From Daphnia carinata (Eukaryota > Arthropoda > Branchiopoda > Diplostraca > Daphniidae): DNA of 64,000 nucleotides. Made by a program: the position numbers and the translations under genes. How positions within the stretch are numbered: the first letter of the stretch is position 1; each line of letters starts with the position of its first letter. The stretch is taken from positions 6,662,303 to 6,726,302 of the forward strand of contig NC_081332.1 of NCBI RefSeq assembly GCF_022539665.2, read 5' to 3'. Below the pieces are notes generated by a model, which worked only from the letters and a program-made list of their open reading frames with translations, did no database searches and was not told where the DNA came from. Of this stretch, positions 37,376-49,451 are shown one piece after another.

Positions 37376-38640
37376 AGCTTTTCTAAAGAGCTAAATAGTG
37401 AAAGTTAATGCCAACTTCTTATGTACCTATTGTTATTTCATCTTCCATATTTATTCGTTGATCACAATTATTTCAGACGTTGAATATCGTTTCAATATGA
37501 AATGGCCCATAACAAACATTTCCACGTTAGCATTCGCGTTCAATTTCCTTTTTCTATAAAACGTGTATCTAAAACAAACCAAACTTGAGTTCATGCCTCT
37601 TAATCTATGAAGCACTTTTGCGCTTAAACATAGATCGTATGAAAAGGCTTATCGGCAAATTATTAAAAATTTAAGGATTCTGCCGTTTAACTTTCATTTT
37701 TTAGTATTCAAAATTTGACCCTAAGTTGAACATTTACAATAGACAGTGCTTTGATAAAATTTAAGTTTAATAGTCGGGATTACGTAAGCAAAGATTGGCA
37801 TCAACATAGGCTTTACGTAAGCGAGTATATACGTATAGACGTAGTCCTTTAACCAGCTCATTGCGTCTAGTGGTCCATAACACTTCAATCGCCCCGCTTT
37901 CTAAATTTCCCGTTTTGAAAACAATGACCTACGCCACATTCCCAGGGCTTATCAAGTCTATTTGAAAAATGTTTGTTCGTGATACAGTCCACTCAGTTGC
38001 CACCATCAATGCTCCGCAAAGGATTTTTGAAGGTTGATTTACCTGTTGGATATGCGGATAAGATTGGACTCTATAAGTGATCCACTTCCGCTTGCCGTTC
38101 GTTTTCCTGCTGCACTACATGAGTTTTGAATCTGCGTCTGGATGGATGAAACGGGAATCTTTCAAATGAGTTATGTATGAGGATGAATATAGGACGTTTT
38201 TCTTAGAATGACCGACTAGAGAAAGGAAAAGATTACATCATTCATGAGTCGTTACACAAATCATATTTCTCTGTTTCGTTGTGGTAAGCCAAATCATCGG
38301 AATGAATCAGTGAGCGAAAACATTTTACAACACGGCTTTAAGGAAACAAGAGTTTAACTAGTTTTAATGATAGCATTACAATTCTGTTGGAACAACACTT
38401 ACCCTTCTCTTTTGTATAATGCTTTCAAGAAAAATTACTGTTGACGTTTTTATCCTATTCCTCATACAATAAGCATGCAGCGTTAATTCAGGGAAAATGC
38501 GCCCCTTCAACCGCGTGTCACAGCAACAAAAGCGCCAAAGCAAACGGTGGGGTAAGAATATTGCCTGTTACGTCACTACCTGTCAGATGCGCGTGTCGTA
38601 ACCGCAGGGCTAGTGAATTAAAACAGGGTGACTTTGGAGT
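37376..38640. other. Intergenic region between the tyrosine-rich copies
   Basis: I see no supported gene. Open frames are short and AT-rich. Confidence 0.45.
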
Positions 38641-38642
38641 CA

Positions 38643-38677
38643 TATAAAATGAGAGGACAAACGTGATTCAATTCAGT
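38643..38677 (+). promoter_or_regulatory. Core promoter (TATA plus arthropod initiator)
   Basis: TATAAA at 38643-38648 and the arthropod initiator TCAGT at 38673-38677. TATA to +1 (A at 38675) is 32 bp, the standard spacing. It lies 88 bp before the ATG of the tyrosine-rich gene. Confidence 0.7.
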
Positions 38678-38762
38678 GTAGTAAGCCACTTGGACACAAC
38701 AAGAGCAGTAAGACCATTTCCATCAGTTTGTAATTCACATCGCGTTTTTCAGCTTTGCAAAT

Positions 38763-40166
38763 ATGGGTAATTTGACGTTGTATTTTACTATTTAATCGTA
38801 AGAATTAAACCCCAAATCAATTTTGATTTCAATCACTTGTAACAAACTTGTGTGTACTTGCGCTGCATCCAGTTGGTTCAAGAGATTTATGTGTATGTAT
38901 TATCTTGTTTCAGTTAACTACGGCGCGATGCTGCTGTTGGCCGTTGTATCTCTGATAGCTGGCCAGGCCATGGGTGGACCAATGGGATGGTCTCCTTCTG
39001 CATACTACACTCCTCCGGCGTCCTACTACACCACTGCGGCGCCTTACTACACAACGACGTACGCTGCGCCCAGCTACTACACCGAATCTCCCCAGTACTA
39101 CGCGACTGAATCGCGGGAATACTACACTACAGCATCTTACTACACAACTACGTATGCCGCTTCGACGTACTACACAACGACATACGCTACACTGAGCTAC
39201 TATACTGAAACTCCCCCTGCATATAATGCTGCCCCCAGCTACATCACCACTACTGCTGCCTACTACACGACAACACAAGCAGCCAAATATTATGTAGCTC
39301 CAACTTACTACTCTGAAGCTGCCCCATCTTACTACGCTGAGCCGACATACTACGCTGAAGCCCCAAAGTCCTACGCTGCCCCAAGTTACTACATCACGTC
39401 TGCTCCTTCGTACTACGTGGAACCTACCTACCACACCACAACTTATGCTGCCCCGTCTTACTACACCACAAAGGCTGCTGAATACTACACTGCTACGTAC
39501 GCTGCCCCAGCTCACTACGCTGAGGCCCCTGTGTATTACAAGGCAGAAGGTCCGCAATACTACACTATAAAGGCTCCCGAGTACACAACAACGTATGCTT
39601 CGCCAAGTTACTATAACGAGCCTCCCAAGTACTATACCACTACTAATGCTGCTCCAGTTTACTACATCGCAGCTCCTCAATACTACTCCAAGAAGGCCGC
39701 TGAATACTCCACCATAAAGGCCGCTGAATACTCCACCACAAAGGCCGCTGAATACTACACCACAAAGGCCGCTGAATACTCCACCACAAAGGCCGCTGAA
39801 TACTCCACCACAAAGGCCACTGAATACTACACCACAACGGCCACTGAATACTACACCATAAAGGCCGCTGGATACTACACTACTGCAGCTCCAGAGTATT
39901 ACACCAAGAAAGCTGAGTATTACACAACCACTTACGCAGCTCCAGCTTACTACACTGAGGCTCCACAATACTATACAACAAAGGCTCCCGAGTACTACAG
40001 CACAACGTATGCTGCACCAAGTTATTTCACTGAAGCTCCAACATACTACACAACAACCTATGCCACTCCTAGCTACTACACGAAGCCACCAAAGTACTAT
40101 TCAGTTCCAAGCTACTATCAAACTGAAGCCCTCCAGTATTACACAACAAAAGCGCCAGAGTACTAA
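38763..40166 (+). CDS. Tyrosine-rich repeat secreted structural protein
   Basis: Exon 1 is only ATGG (38763-38766); after an intron to 38913, exon 2 (38914-40166) continues in frame, giving 418 residues. The N-terminus MVNYGAMLLLAVVSLIAGQA is a signal peptide. The rest is repeats built from YYTTTYAAPSYYTEAPQ, YYTTKAPE and close variants, with YY pairs every 7-9 residues, like secreted tyrosine-rich cuticle or cement proteins of arthropods (inferred role: crosslinked extracellular matrix). A block near 39,710-39,890 is an 8-residue KAAEYSTT tandem. A one-base deletion at the end creates the TAA at 40164-40166. An open frame extending upstream to 38823 is intronic. Confidence 0.82.
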
Positions 40167-40228
40167 CTACCACATCCGCCGCTCCCAGTTACTACACCGA
40201 GGCTCCAGCTTATTGCGCAACAACGTAA
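40167..40228 (+). pseudogene. Cut-off C-terminal tail of the tyrosine-rich gene
   Basis: Shifted by one base, the sequence continues AAPSYYTEAPAYCATT and stops at 40226-40228. A C is missing from the repeat word TACTACACTACC, so the present stop is premature by about 20 residues. Confidence 0.7.
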
Positions 40229-40671
40229 TAAGCACTATGTGCACGTGGCACATACGTATTATTAATTTTGAAAATAGCGTTATCCCTCAAGTTCGATAAT
40301 GAGAGAATTAGACTTTGTTTTATCACTTGCAATCCTCGATCCAAAATGAGTATTTCCCTGCCATGTATTTATGCATTTACTAGTCGTTTCATACGAATGA
40401 GGTTTCTAAATTCAATGTTGAATACAGCAATAATGTCGTTACCAAATGCACTTGTTCTTATTCTGCATCATATTGTTGTGGAATCATTGACTTTTCGACG
40501 ATTCCAACGTATAGCTTTCGTAACGGAGTAAGCAGAGAGACGTTTATCGAGTCGAAGAGTGGAATATGCTAGTTCATTGGCTGTGTAGTGAAAGGATAGG
40601 TGTACGGAAGAAGCTCCTAGTCTAAATGGTTAAGACGGTATTTCGATTATTGCTCTTATTCTATTGTACTT
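40229..40671. other. 3' region of the tyrosine-rich gene
   Basis: No domain is recognised. An 87-codon frame at 40268-40531 has no recognisable features. Confidence 0.4.
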
Positions 40672-40973
40672 TGTTAGTGTACAGATCGTCCGGGTATTTA
40701 TGTCGTTGGGACGGACGGTCTGGTGAATCATGTAGTGTTGTGTTAGTGTACAGATCGTCCGGGATTTATGTTGTTGGAACGGACGATCTGGGTTAATGTT
40801 ACTTGGTTGTACCTGTTCGTGGTACAGAACACCAAGGGTAAAAGAGTAGGACGTTGGTAAAGACGTCCGATTATACTCACCTTTTTTTTTCTAACTTAAT
40901 GCAATCTAGAAATCTCTGTTTAAAGACTTATGTTATAAATAATAAAGACAATTAATTGGACTGAAACGTAACA
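40672..40973. mobile_element. Probable solo LTR with duplicated, hairpin-rich 5' end
   Basis: The segment begins TGTTAGTGTACAG and ends CTGAAACGTAACA, so the ends form the short inverted repeat TGTTA/TAACA typical of LTRs. An AATAAA lies near the 3' end. The first 69 bp are tandemly duplicated (40672-40740 and from 40741). I could not find a target-site duplication, so the identification is tentative. Confidence 0.4.
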
Positions 40974-43900
40974 ATATAAAGCGGATGAAGGCGATTTCAA
41001 TTTGTATTAATACAGCATTTTCATTTCTGAACACAATTATACATTAAGCGCAGTTTCAGCCAATGCTAGGACAGATGGCATTTGACTTACTTTACGAACA
41101 ACTTGCGATTTGGTTCGGCTGCGTCCTTCTTAATTAGGACAGTTAAAAATGGGAAAATGTAACTTTCAGTTTGGTGCTATATCAGCTATATTAACGAAAT
41201 TGTTCGAGTGAAAATGCATGAGAACAGACAAAACGCATAAAACAATAATGAATCCTCCGGAAACCTGTGTCGAATGTCTGTTATCCATTTGTTGAGATAA
41301 ATATAATAAAAAACGGAGTCGATGATGCATTATATCAGTCATCTAGACAGGATCCCTTTCGGGAAATTTGACGTTCGAATTCGGTTTCAAAGATGGTGAT
41401 GCTTTAAGGGCTTTGTTCCAGTTTTACCCATAACCGGCTTATTACCAAAAAAAAAAAAAATTGGCACGACACAGGTAAGATTTTTTTTTAGCATTTTTTT
41501 TGTTCACTTTCGCGTCAGTGTAGGTATATTTATATGTATTTCTCATGCATTATGTATCATATATTGCGGAATGGAAAACGTTTCCTTTTGGCGATTCATC
41601 CTTCGTTGATTTTCTTTTTGTGCAGTAAAGTCAACGAGACATAAAAACTTCTTTTTAAGGACTCCACCAGCCGAATTTTGCTGGTGCACTTAGAATCACC
41701 ATTCTTAGCAGTGTGGGACGTAGATTCAACTACCTTGTTAGTGTGCACCGGAAGCCACTTGACCCTCTGCTAATCGATTCCAAGACGGCAAGACGTCCAG
41801 CCGGATCCATTTTCAAATATTCCAAACGTCTTTGTGCTAGGTAAAAATTGTAAATGATTTTTTGGCAATAACTTTAAACATCAAATGCTAATCATTAGCT
41901 TTGGGCGGCTTTCGACGACGGCATAAACGATCATTGTTCCATATTTAATCTGAATTGAGTCTTTAAGGCAAGGTTCGCCAAATGGAGCTTCCAAATAGAA
42001 TAAGCGATAATCGCAACAGCTGTTCAGAGTGGGTAACGCCATAAATAACCTGCCGCCGATGACAATGGTCGTACATAAATGTCGTGTCATATTGTTAAAT
42101 CAATATTTCTCTGGTGGGCAGCGGGAGAAACAGCGTCCTTAAAATGGTTTGCACTTTAAGGGAAGATGGCCAATTTCTCTGGAATTCATTTCGTTTTTCT
42201 GGCAGTAGTCTTCAGACCATCGAGGACTAAGTGGTCGCAATCTGTAAGTCCTTAAGCATCATCAAGTCATTAAGCATTTTAGTTGTTCAGTTTCTCGAAT
42301 TTCAATCTTCTGTGGTATAAAACTGCTGCCTTTTTCGCAGCTCGTTTTTACCGTCATAATAGTACTTGTAGTGCTCTGACATGAGCGGAAGGAAACTCTA
42401 TCGATGGTGCTATCTCGAGAATGGAATCTCAACTTCTTTAACTTCCATCGTATTCTCGTCAAGAGCTACCAACCACCAGTTGGTTGGGTGTGTGTCAACT
42501 CCCTTGCCATTATTATCTTGTAATTAAACAGGACTATCCAAATTGAAATTATAACAATTCATTTCATTTAACGATCATTCCAAGTATCAGAATATTTATC
42601 CAGTCCGTTCATGTTTTGACTTCGTCCTCTACCAGTGGGCCTAAGTTCCGAATCCAGGTGATCTTGTTGTCTGCAGTCGGAGGACGTCGAGTTTAATCGA
42701 CCTCTAGTAAACTCTGTTAGATCCCCTGATCCTCGATTTGCTCTTGTCTTGGCGATGTGCCATCTTAAAAGACTATTAAACTATTATCATGCAATTGGTG
42801 GGTAGATTCTTGTTCCAGGCTAAGCGCTGCCAATACGTCAGGATCAGGACCCCCACTTTGCAGCAAGGAGAATTTGCCGTACTGGATAGCCAGAATTACG
42901 AAAGCTTATCTTAATTGATTGTTCTTAAACGGAGTAAGTTATAGTGTACAAAATAAATTACTTAGAAGAAACAAATTAGTCTTTCCAGAATGTTTTTAAA
43001 AAAATAATAATAGATATAAACAACACTCATGCTGAATATGCATGAAACTTACTTTTTAGTTCCGACGCCGGTTCGACCGCGTTTAACATAAATATATCCG
43101 AGTTTGTTAATCATTTGAAATCAAAAGAACATGTTTAGTTTTTCTTCGACGTGCAAATGGGGCAGAAGTAGGGGATATTTTCTGCATAATCACTTTTTTT
43201 TATTTTCCCACATTTACAATTTTTAATAATTTATTCATGTCCAAACTTAGTCCTAGCCACAACTAATTGCCTATAATGAAGACACCAATCACAAATTTCG
43301 CCCCGAATGATAACCTTTTCTCCTAATAAACAAATTGTTTAGTGTTTGCATTAACAAACTGTAAGTCTGAAAAATTATTCCGTAGTTCATACTCACCTCA
43401 TAGTGGAATGTCACACTAGCATGGTTCAAACTCTGCCTTGGTCCTCTTCTTCACTTTGAATCTATTGCCTTTAGCATGCAAAACTCGAGAAAACTGTTTG
43501 AAATTGTTCTATTTTGTAGAGCATTTTGATAAAAATACTTGTTCTCCGGATTGAGTGCAAAATGTAAGAAAAGGTTGCTAGCTTTTGCATTACCTAATGC
43601 AATTCTGATGAAATATATTTTTCACCACTATTTTAGTTGACCATAATATTTATATTTTCAATTTCTCGTGATGGACCTCTTCCTTTTGTATCTTCTTACA
43701 ATACCATACACATTTCAATTATTCATAACATTAAAGAAGTGTTTTTTTGCCTTCTAATTATCAATATCATGCTTCCAGAATGAGCAGCCATTGTCCTTCA
43801 ACGATTGCTGAGCAGCATGCTTGGCTGGTAATATCAGAAAGGAATTACTGACAAACTCTTAAAATAAAGTTTTACTATACCTGCAAATGGCGAAGACATA

Positions 43901-44157
43901 AAAATTTTCTTCCATACAATGTCCTTCTTTCTTTCTTTCTTTCTTTCAAATGTAAGTGTCGCTGGCCATGGCTGGATGCCACTGGGTACAGCTTACGGGT
44001 CGTTGTGGACATCCCTTGTACACCTTTGCTTCGACTTATTGAATATTTACTAAGGGAAAGATAAATAATCTACACAGAAAGATAAGGAGTGAAACAGGGA
44101 GGGGAGGGGGGATATACACATCACACTGCATATTACTATATTCTTTCAATTATACTG
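40974..44157. other. Gene-poor AT-rich region
   Basis: No gene can be supported. Minus-strand frames at 41881-42090 and 42262-42462 and coding-like patches at 42,590-42,870 carry no motif I recognise. They may be decayed transposon or gene relics. Confidence 0.4.
43924..43947. repeat. (CTTT)n microsatellite
   Basis: About six CTTT units in tandem. Confidence 0.85.
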
Positions 44158-44193
44158 ACGAAAGTAACTTACTTTCAACCCCAAGGGTGTATA

Positions 44194-44259
44194 TGTAGAC
44201 GAGATCTATTTAGCTCTTTAAAAACTTTTCTTACCTCGCCCCCTGCAACCACCCTCTCC
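44194..44259. repeat. Left inverted repeat, candidate DIRS terminus
   Basis: These 66 bp (starting TGTAGACGAGATCTATTTAG) match the reverse complement of 63351-63416 with six mismatches by my count. The right partner lies just beyond a DIRS tyrosine recombinase, as the inverted terminal repeat of a DIRS1-type element would. Weaker similarity (GAAAGTAAC against GAAGTAAC) extends outward. Confidence 0.55.
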
Positions 44260-45872
44260 AATAATATTGATTTAATTAATTAATTAAAAAATTAATAATA
44301 TTGAAAATAAAATAAAATAGAAGTGTAGTCCCATAAGAAACACACAGCGAATAACACTGCAGTTTGAGCTCACCATTTTGAGCTAGCTCATGAATTCTTT
44401 GATGCTAAAAACCAAAAGCTGTGTAAAAAATAAGACTTTTATAGTAAATGAGCTGTATAAAAGAATAGATAGAGCATGTAATCGTGCAAAAACGTTACAA
44501 ATATGAATTCAAACAAAAAAAGTTATGACGGAGTGACGAGACGAGCAATTGATAACCCTGTTTGGAGTAGGGAAAATTACACAAGCTGTCCGTTTCAATT
44601 CATTCACCATTCGAAATAAAATGACTAATATCCAGTAAACGATTTCGAACTGGAAATCTTTTTCCTCAATTAAGGAAAACGTCTTAAGGAAACTAATTCT
44701 TGTTCGAAACCGTTTTCTTGATATTAATGGTTTTATTTTTGATTACATAAATACACATCAAGTAGTACTGAAATTTACTATATGAATTCTAATTAGTTTC
44801 TTTCGTACCTAGTGGATTTCATTTTCAGGAAAATACGCTAACCTTGCATTTAGATACAAAATTGGTAAACCGAATAATTCAAACGACGTTGCGTCCAAAT
44901 CAATTAGAAGAACTTTTCACAAGCTTAGAAATTTATGTAAATATGTGGAACGATATCACGCGCAACCAGTAGGGAAAACGGTCACATTCGAGTATGCACA
45001 TGCATGCACCTTTGTTTGGTGCCTTCCCTTTTCCCACAAGGGACCAAAATAACATCGGGGCCAACTATTTGAAAGGAAATGCAATTTTATATTTTAAGTA
45101 ATTTTGCTACAAAGATAAAGTTATTAAATCACATTTTTTCTTATGTTTTATGTGTAAACAATTGCATAATTTGCACCAGTATAAATGGCATTCAGCACTA
45201 GGGGGTAGGGTCAGCAACTGTGAGTCATCGTTCAGTTGATAGCAGACAGTAGGAGAGGCATAAAGTCAGGTTGGAAGTGTGGAGGCGTGTAATAGCGAGA
45301 AGTGGAGGTGTGAATTAAAACCCAAACCCCACCATATTTAATTTAATTTCTAACGAACATATAATCCAGTTTGCTTCACGAAACTTTTCTTCCATTTTGT
45401 CAGTTTTATCGTGATCAGCTCTCGAAGGGCTTTTGTCATTATTTCATACAAATTGTAACTGATAGATATTTATATTTATATATTTATATAAGGGACCCTA
45501 GTAGCATAACGCGTCCTGAGGATATCCTATGACGTCCCACCTACGTCTGCCGTTTTTCGAGGCGATTTGGATGTCTCAAACATAGGTTAAACTAAAATGA
45601 CCGATAGGAGAGCCCTCTGGTTTCCCATCGGGTTATTCCCCCACCGATCAAAATCGGTGACAACGTAGTTGGGAAATAGAAAGCCACGGAACCTCGCAAG
45701 TAATTACATAATGTATATATATGTCGTAATAATACATATAATTAATAAGTTTTGCAAAAGCAGTGTATTGCGACACAGGGATGATGTGGAACTTAATTTA
45801 CAGTATGGTTTAATAGAGGGCAGAAAAAATATCCATTTTCAGGAATGCTGATAGGTATGCGAATGGCCTTAC
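44260..45872. other. AT-rich region, no recognised gene
   Basis: I see no open frame with a known motif. If the DIRS boundaries are right this should hold DIRS ORF1, but I cannot recognise it. At 45180 a TATAAA is followed 31 bp later by the initiator-like TCAGCA (45211), a possible core promoter of unknown target. The stretch around 45,470-45,490 is ATATTTATAT low complexity. Confidence 0.35.
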
Positions 45873-46324
45873 CAGACTTGCCGCGATCGCGATCAAAAAT
45901 GATCGCCGATCCGAATCAAAAAATTGATATCCGATGAAAAAGATCGGAGATCGGATCGGCGATCCCAAAAAATTGATCGCGATCCGATCGTTTTTTGCGA
46001 TCAAACTTTTCGCCATCTAGCTGTAGATTTTCAGCCGCAGGGTTCTATTTCTCTGCTATTTATGCGAATGCCAATTGAAGGAAATGTTTAGTGTTCACCC
46101 TCAATGGCCGCCAGTGACTGTCGCTGTGACAGCCAATGCTATTTTCGCGAAACAGTGTAAATTTTTACCGTTAGATGCTGCACAAAAATGATCGCTAAAA
46201 ATGATCGGCAAAATTTGATCGCCGATCCGATCTTTCGCAGTTTGATCGGATCGCCCGATCCGATCAAACTCAAAAGATCGGATCGGAGATCGCGATCGGA
46301 AAATTGATCGGCGCGGCAAGTCTG
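45873..46324. mobile_element. hAT-type MITE, copy 1
   Basis: A 452-bp element with terminal inverted repeats CAGACTTGCCGCG / CGCGGCAAGTCTG, flanked by the perfect 8-bp target duplication GGCCTTAC (45865-45872 and 46325-46332). The 8-bp duplication and CAG ends are diagnostic of the hAT superfamily. Subterminal regions are packed with GATCG words on both strands, probable transposase-binding sites or a foldback arm. No transposase is encoded, so it is non-autonomous. Confidence 0.9.
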
Positions 46325-46332
46325 GGCCTTAC

Positions 46333-47450
46333 ACATAACATCAACAATGGGAAATGATTCTAATATCGGAGACAAATTTGATGCCAGAATTTCGTTTAAC
46401 AGCATTTATGATAGTGGATAATCATACATATCCATTTTTAAAGACTTTCGGCCCAACACATAAACCTGCTCATCTTCAATTCCAGAAAGTTTTCTTCTAC
46501 TACAATATGATTTGGAGGATTCTTTGAAGTGGAGTTTTTTTATATTGTTTACCTTTCATGTTGTTCATTAAGGGACCTGAAGAGTATAATTCTTGTAAGG
46601 GGAAAAATTTCTAATATAACTTTTACTAAAACATGCTATATTAATGTCATCCAATCGCCTAATAATTTGTTGTAGTGGCCGTCCACTCTTCCTCACTAAA
46701 TTTTTTAATAGTTGTTATTTGTTTTAAAAAGGAAATGCACTTATGTCATCGAGACAACCGTGTCTCTCAACATCCCTCGACAAATGAATGAGGCTATGTA
46801 CGTTAAAAGATACAAACCTGGGTCAGTATAGCTCGATGCTTGTTAGTACATACAATCGTAATAACGTGTCAGCGTATGTGACGTTTTCACTGTCGGAGAC
46901 TGCCAACTCAGAGGCGAATGGTATAGGCCTTGCACCAAGAGATGCCAGCGTGTGTCTGCCGTCGATGACGGGTATATTATTCGAAGGGTCCCGGTAGAGG
47001 GGCCGCGATGAACTAGAGTCCGGGCTTCTGATCACCGACACACCAGCGATCGGTCACTCCGATCTCTGGAACGAAAAAAGAATGTGAAATACTTAAGGGA
47101 GTTATTTATTTTGCGAAAGAAGATCTGGCGGCCTCAGTGAAGATGATGCGGTGAGTTTGGCGATGAGCTGCGGCAGGCGATGGCGGCTCGGGCAGACGAC
47201 AGCGAGTGGCAAACCGTGGGCGGGCGTCGGCACCAGATGGATTTCCCGGCACACATCATATTACAATATCATCTCCGAGTTACCGGCCTTTCATCGTTCG
47301 ACTATGCGGCGCAGTCTCTTCATCCCTCGGCCGCGTTTAACCTTATCCGCCCTACGTCGCTGGGTTTGGCTGAGATTTCCCGCCAGGAGCTTCAGACTCT
47401 TCGTTCGACGACTCCTTACTTCTTTGTCCGTCATTCCTGTTGTTTCTACG
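46333..47450. other. Unidentified, possibly transposon-derived region
   Basis: GC content rises at about 46,800-47,500. Minus-strand frames 47512-47291 (basic stretch TQRRRADKVKRGRGMKRLRR) and 47041-46823 look coding but fit no family I know. They abut the truncated CACTA transposase and may be part of another mobile element. Confidence 0.3.
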
Positions 47451-47453
47451 GCC

Positions 47454-48993
47454 TCAACATCCACCCCTGACTGTGGTTCGGACGTCGGAATTTCCGACAG
47501 CGTAAGCTGCATAATCCCTACACATTTCCCTATTCACTAGTAGTTTTATGGCAACATGCAGTAACATAAACTGTTGGTATCTTTTGGGAGATAAAAATGA
47601 CTTGTACGCAACAGGGCAGATATAAAGAAGATCTAGCCGCAATTCTGTAGCTTTCCATCTTGGAAGATCTTCAAGCGGACGAGGTTTTCTAGCGAAGTTT
47701 CTTGGGACGTAGTCACGAATCCCTACTCTATAACTAGAGATGGCTTTTATAGCAATTTTTGAAAATCTAACGTTATCGAATTTCCCGGACACGCACTGAG
47801 TTAGCTGCTCTTATAAACTCCTATGCACACTACATGTATGTAATCGAGGCAAATATCACCGACGATTTCAGGAATAATATCCTCGATAATAGATCGGCGC
47901 TGATCCTGGTTATGTTGGTTAGGGTGTAAACGATAACAAAATGACGAGTCAGTTCGTAAAGGTGCATCAAGTTCCGGGTACGTTACTCAGCCTCCGGTTT
48001 TGGCCTGAGCGTGGCTTGTTATAAAACTGCCTACCCACTCACCCTACGTTGTACATTTGCGGCATGAAAAGTACGAGTTGTGGGTCTTGATGTTCAAAAC
48101 AAACGATGTGGCAGGAGCGTCATTGCAAAAACCAACCTCTGCAACTCGGACGGTTTTTCCTAGGAAGTTCAAGCCATCTTCCCCCAATTTCAAAATGTAA
48201 TCTCGGAAAGCTTGTAAATATACGTTGAAATCGGCAGGTTTCTTTGCCCCATGATAGATACCAGCAACAAATACATAGTCCCATCCTAAAAAAGAACATA
48301 AAAACACGTTAATTAAATAAAATTTTATTATAGTTTCCATATTACTGATGGATGCACAGTTAAAATAGATAATAGAACAACTTACCTAAAATTTTGCATA
48401 ATATAGGCCAGAAATCGCTAGCGCTGCTCTCTGACATCGGAATGCCGTCAACATTAAACAATATGCTGAGCTTGGATAGTGGAGATTGATTTTTTTATTG
48501 GATATCCACCAACAGTCCAATATAGCGTAGAGAGCTGCTTCTACTGGTAAGTGATGATATTTACCCGGTGGCATGTCGATCACGTTTATTTTTTCCCTTT
48601 TTGATGACATAAGGGTCCTCCAATCCAAAGGCAGAAACTTCAAACCACCGTCGTTGTTTAATCGCTTCAGCAAATTGCTCACATGACTACGGGGGATGTT
48701 GCATTCTACCACCCACTCAGCTAAACTTTTTTTAGAATGTTCTCCATTTGACCATCGTCACCGGAGATATTGTCAACATCCTCCCAATCCACCAGGTCAC
48801 GAAGACCCCCGTCAGATATACTGGAGTCTGAAGAAAGTGCTTGAGACAGTCCACAGTCAACTTCAGGGAAAGAATCAAAGGAGTTGTCTTGCAGAAGTCC
48901 CAGCTCCTGTAACGGTGACGTGTTCAGGTTTGCATCATTGCTGAAACCAGTAATAATATTTGTCGCAGTTGCGAGGTGGATTGAAAAATTCAT
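47454..48993 (-). pseudogene. CACTA/EnSpm-type transposase relic
   Basis: Minus-strand pieces in order: an acidic start (48993-48721, WEDVDNISGDDG); VECNIPRSHVSNLLKRL and a DWRTLM segment (48712-48386); then, across a good GT/AG intron (48385-48288), GWDYVFVAGIYHGAKKP and CNDAPATSFVLNIKTHNSYF (48287-48050); ELDAPLRTDSSF and CLDYIHVVCIG (about 48,000-47,815); and RKPRPLEDLPRWKATELR with LLHVAIKLLVNRE (to about 47,460). This series is the animal CACTA-like transposase pattern. A one-base shift in an A run separates the acidic start from the rest. The C-terminus is missing after LLVNREMCRDYAAYAVG. Confidence 0.72.
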
Positions 48994-49450
48994 AATTTAG
49001 AAGAATTATCATTAAACTTTTTTTACCAATGGCCTTCTACGAATATATTCTATTCTACTAACTATGAAGCACATCTGCTGTACCAACCAACCCCCAAAAA
49101 AGTCTTTGGGTAAAAATACCATTTTACCCCAAAATAATGGTCCTAAAATAATTTTTTTTGCAAACGATAGAAAAATCGATAACAACATGTCTGTATGTAT
49201 AAAATATAAAAAACTTGTAGTATTGCGAAGAAAAACGCTATATGGCGGTGAAAAAGTTAAGGAAAAAATATCGTTTTTTTTGTTTCCTAAATAACTTTTG
49301 TATTTTTTTACATATTCATTTAAAAACTTTTACTTGAAATAGGAAACATATACCAATACTATATAATTTTTTTGAAATTTTAAATCAATATTTACTATTT
49401 TTCCTCTAGCTGTCTCACTTCACCCACTGTCCCGGCTTACCCCAGTCTCC
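48994..49450. other. AT-rich spacer
   Basis: No gene is seen between the CACTA relic and the DIRS fragment; the region contains A and T runs. Confidence 0.4.
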
Positions 49451-49451
49451 C

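Noticed and set aside
38910-39968. A 352-codon open frame on the minus strand
   Set aside because: It is the antisense shadow of the tyrosine-rich gene. The repeat codons (TAC, ACC, GCT and similar) contain no antisense stops in that frame, so the length is a by-product of codon use.
40615-40665. tRNA-like A box (TCTAAATGGTTAAGAC) before the LTR
   Set aside because: No B box or cloverleaf follows within a normal distance.
45810-46405. Several minus-strand frames (e.g. 46101-46319)
   Set aside because: They lie in the hAT MITE and recur in its second copy. The GATCG repeats keep frames open; there is no protein signature.
47151-47540. 129-codon plus-strand frame
   Set aside because: No recognisable motif; the minus-strand frame in the same place has a more protein-like basic segment, and neither can be assigned.
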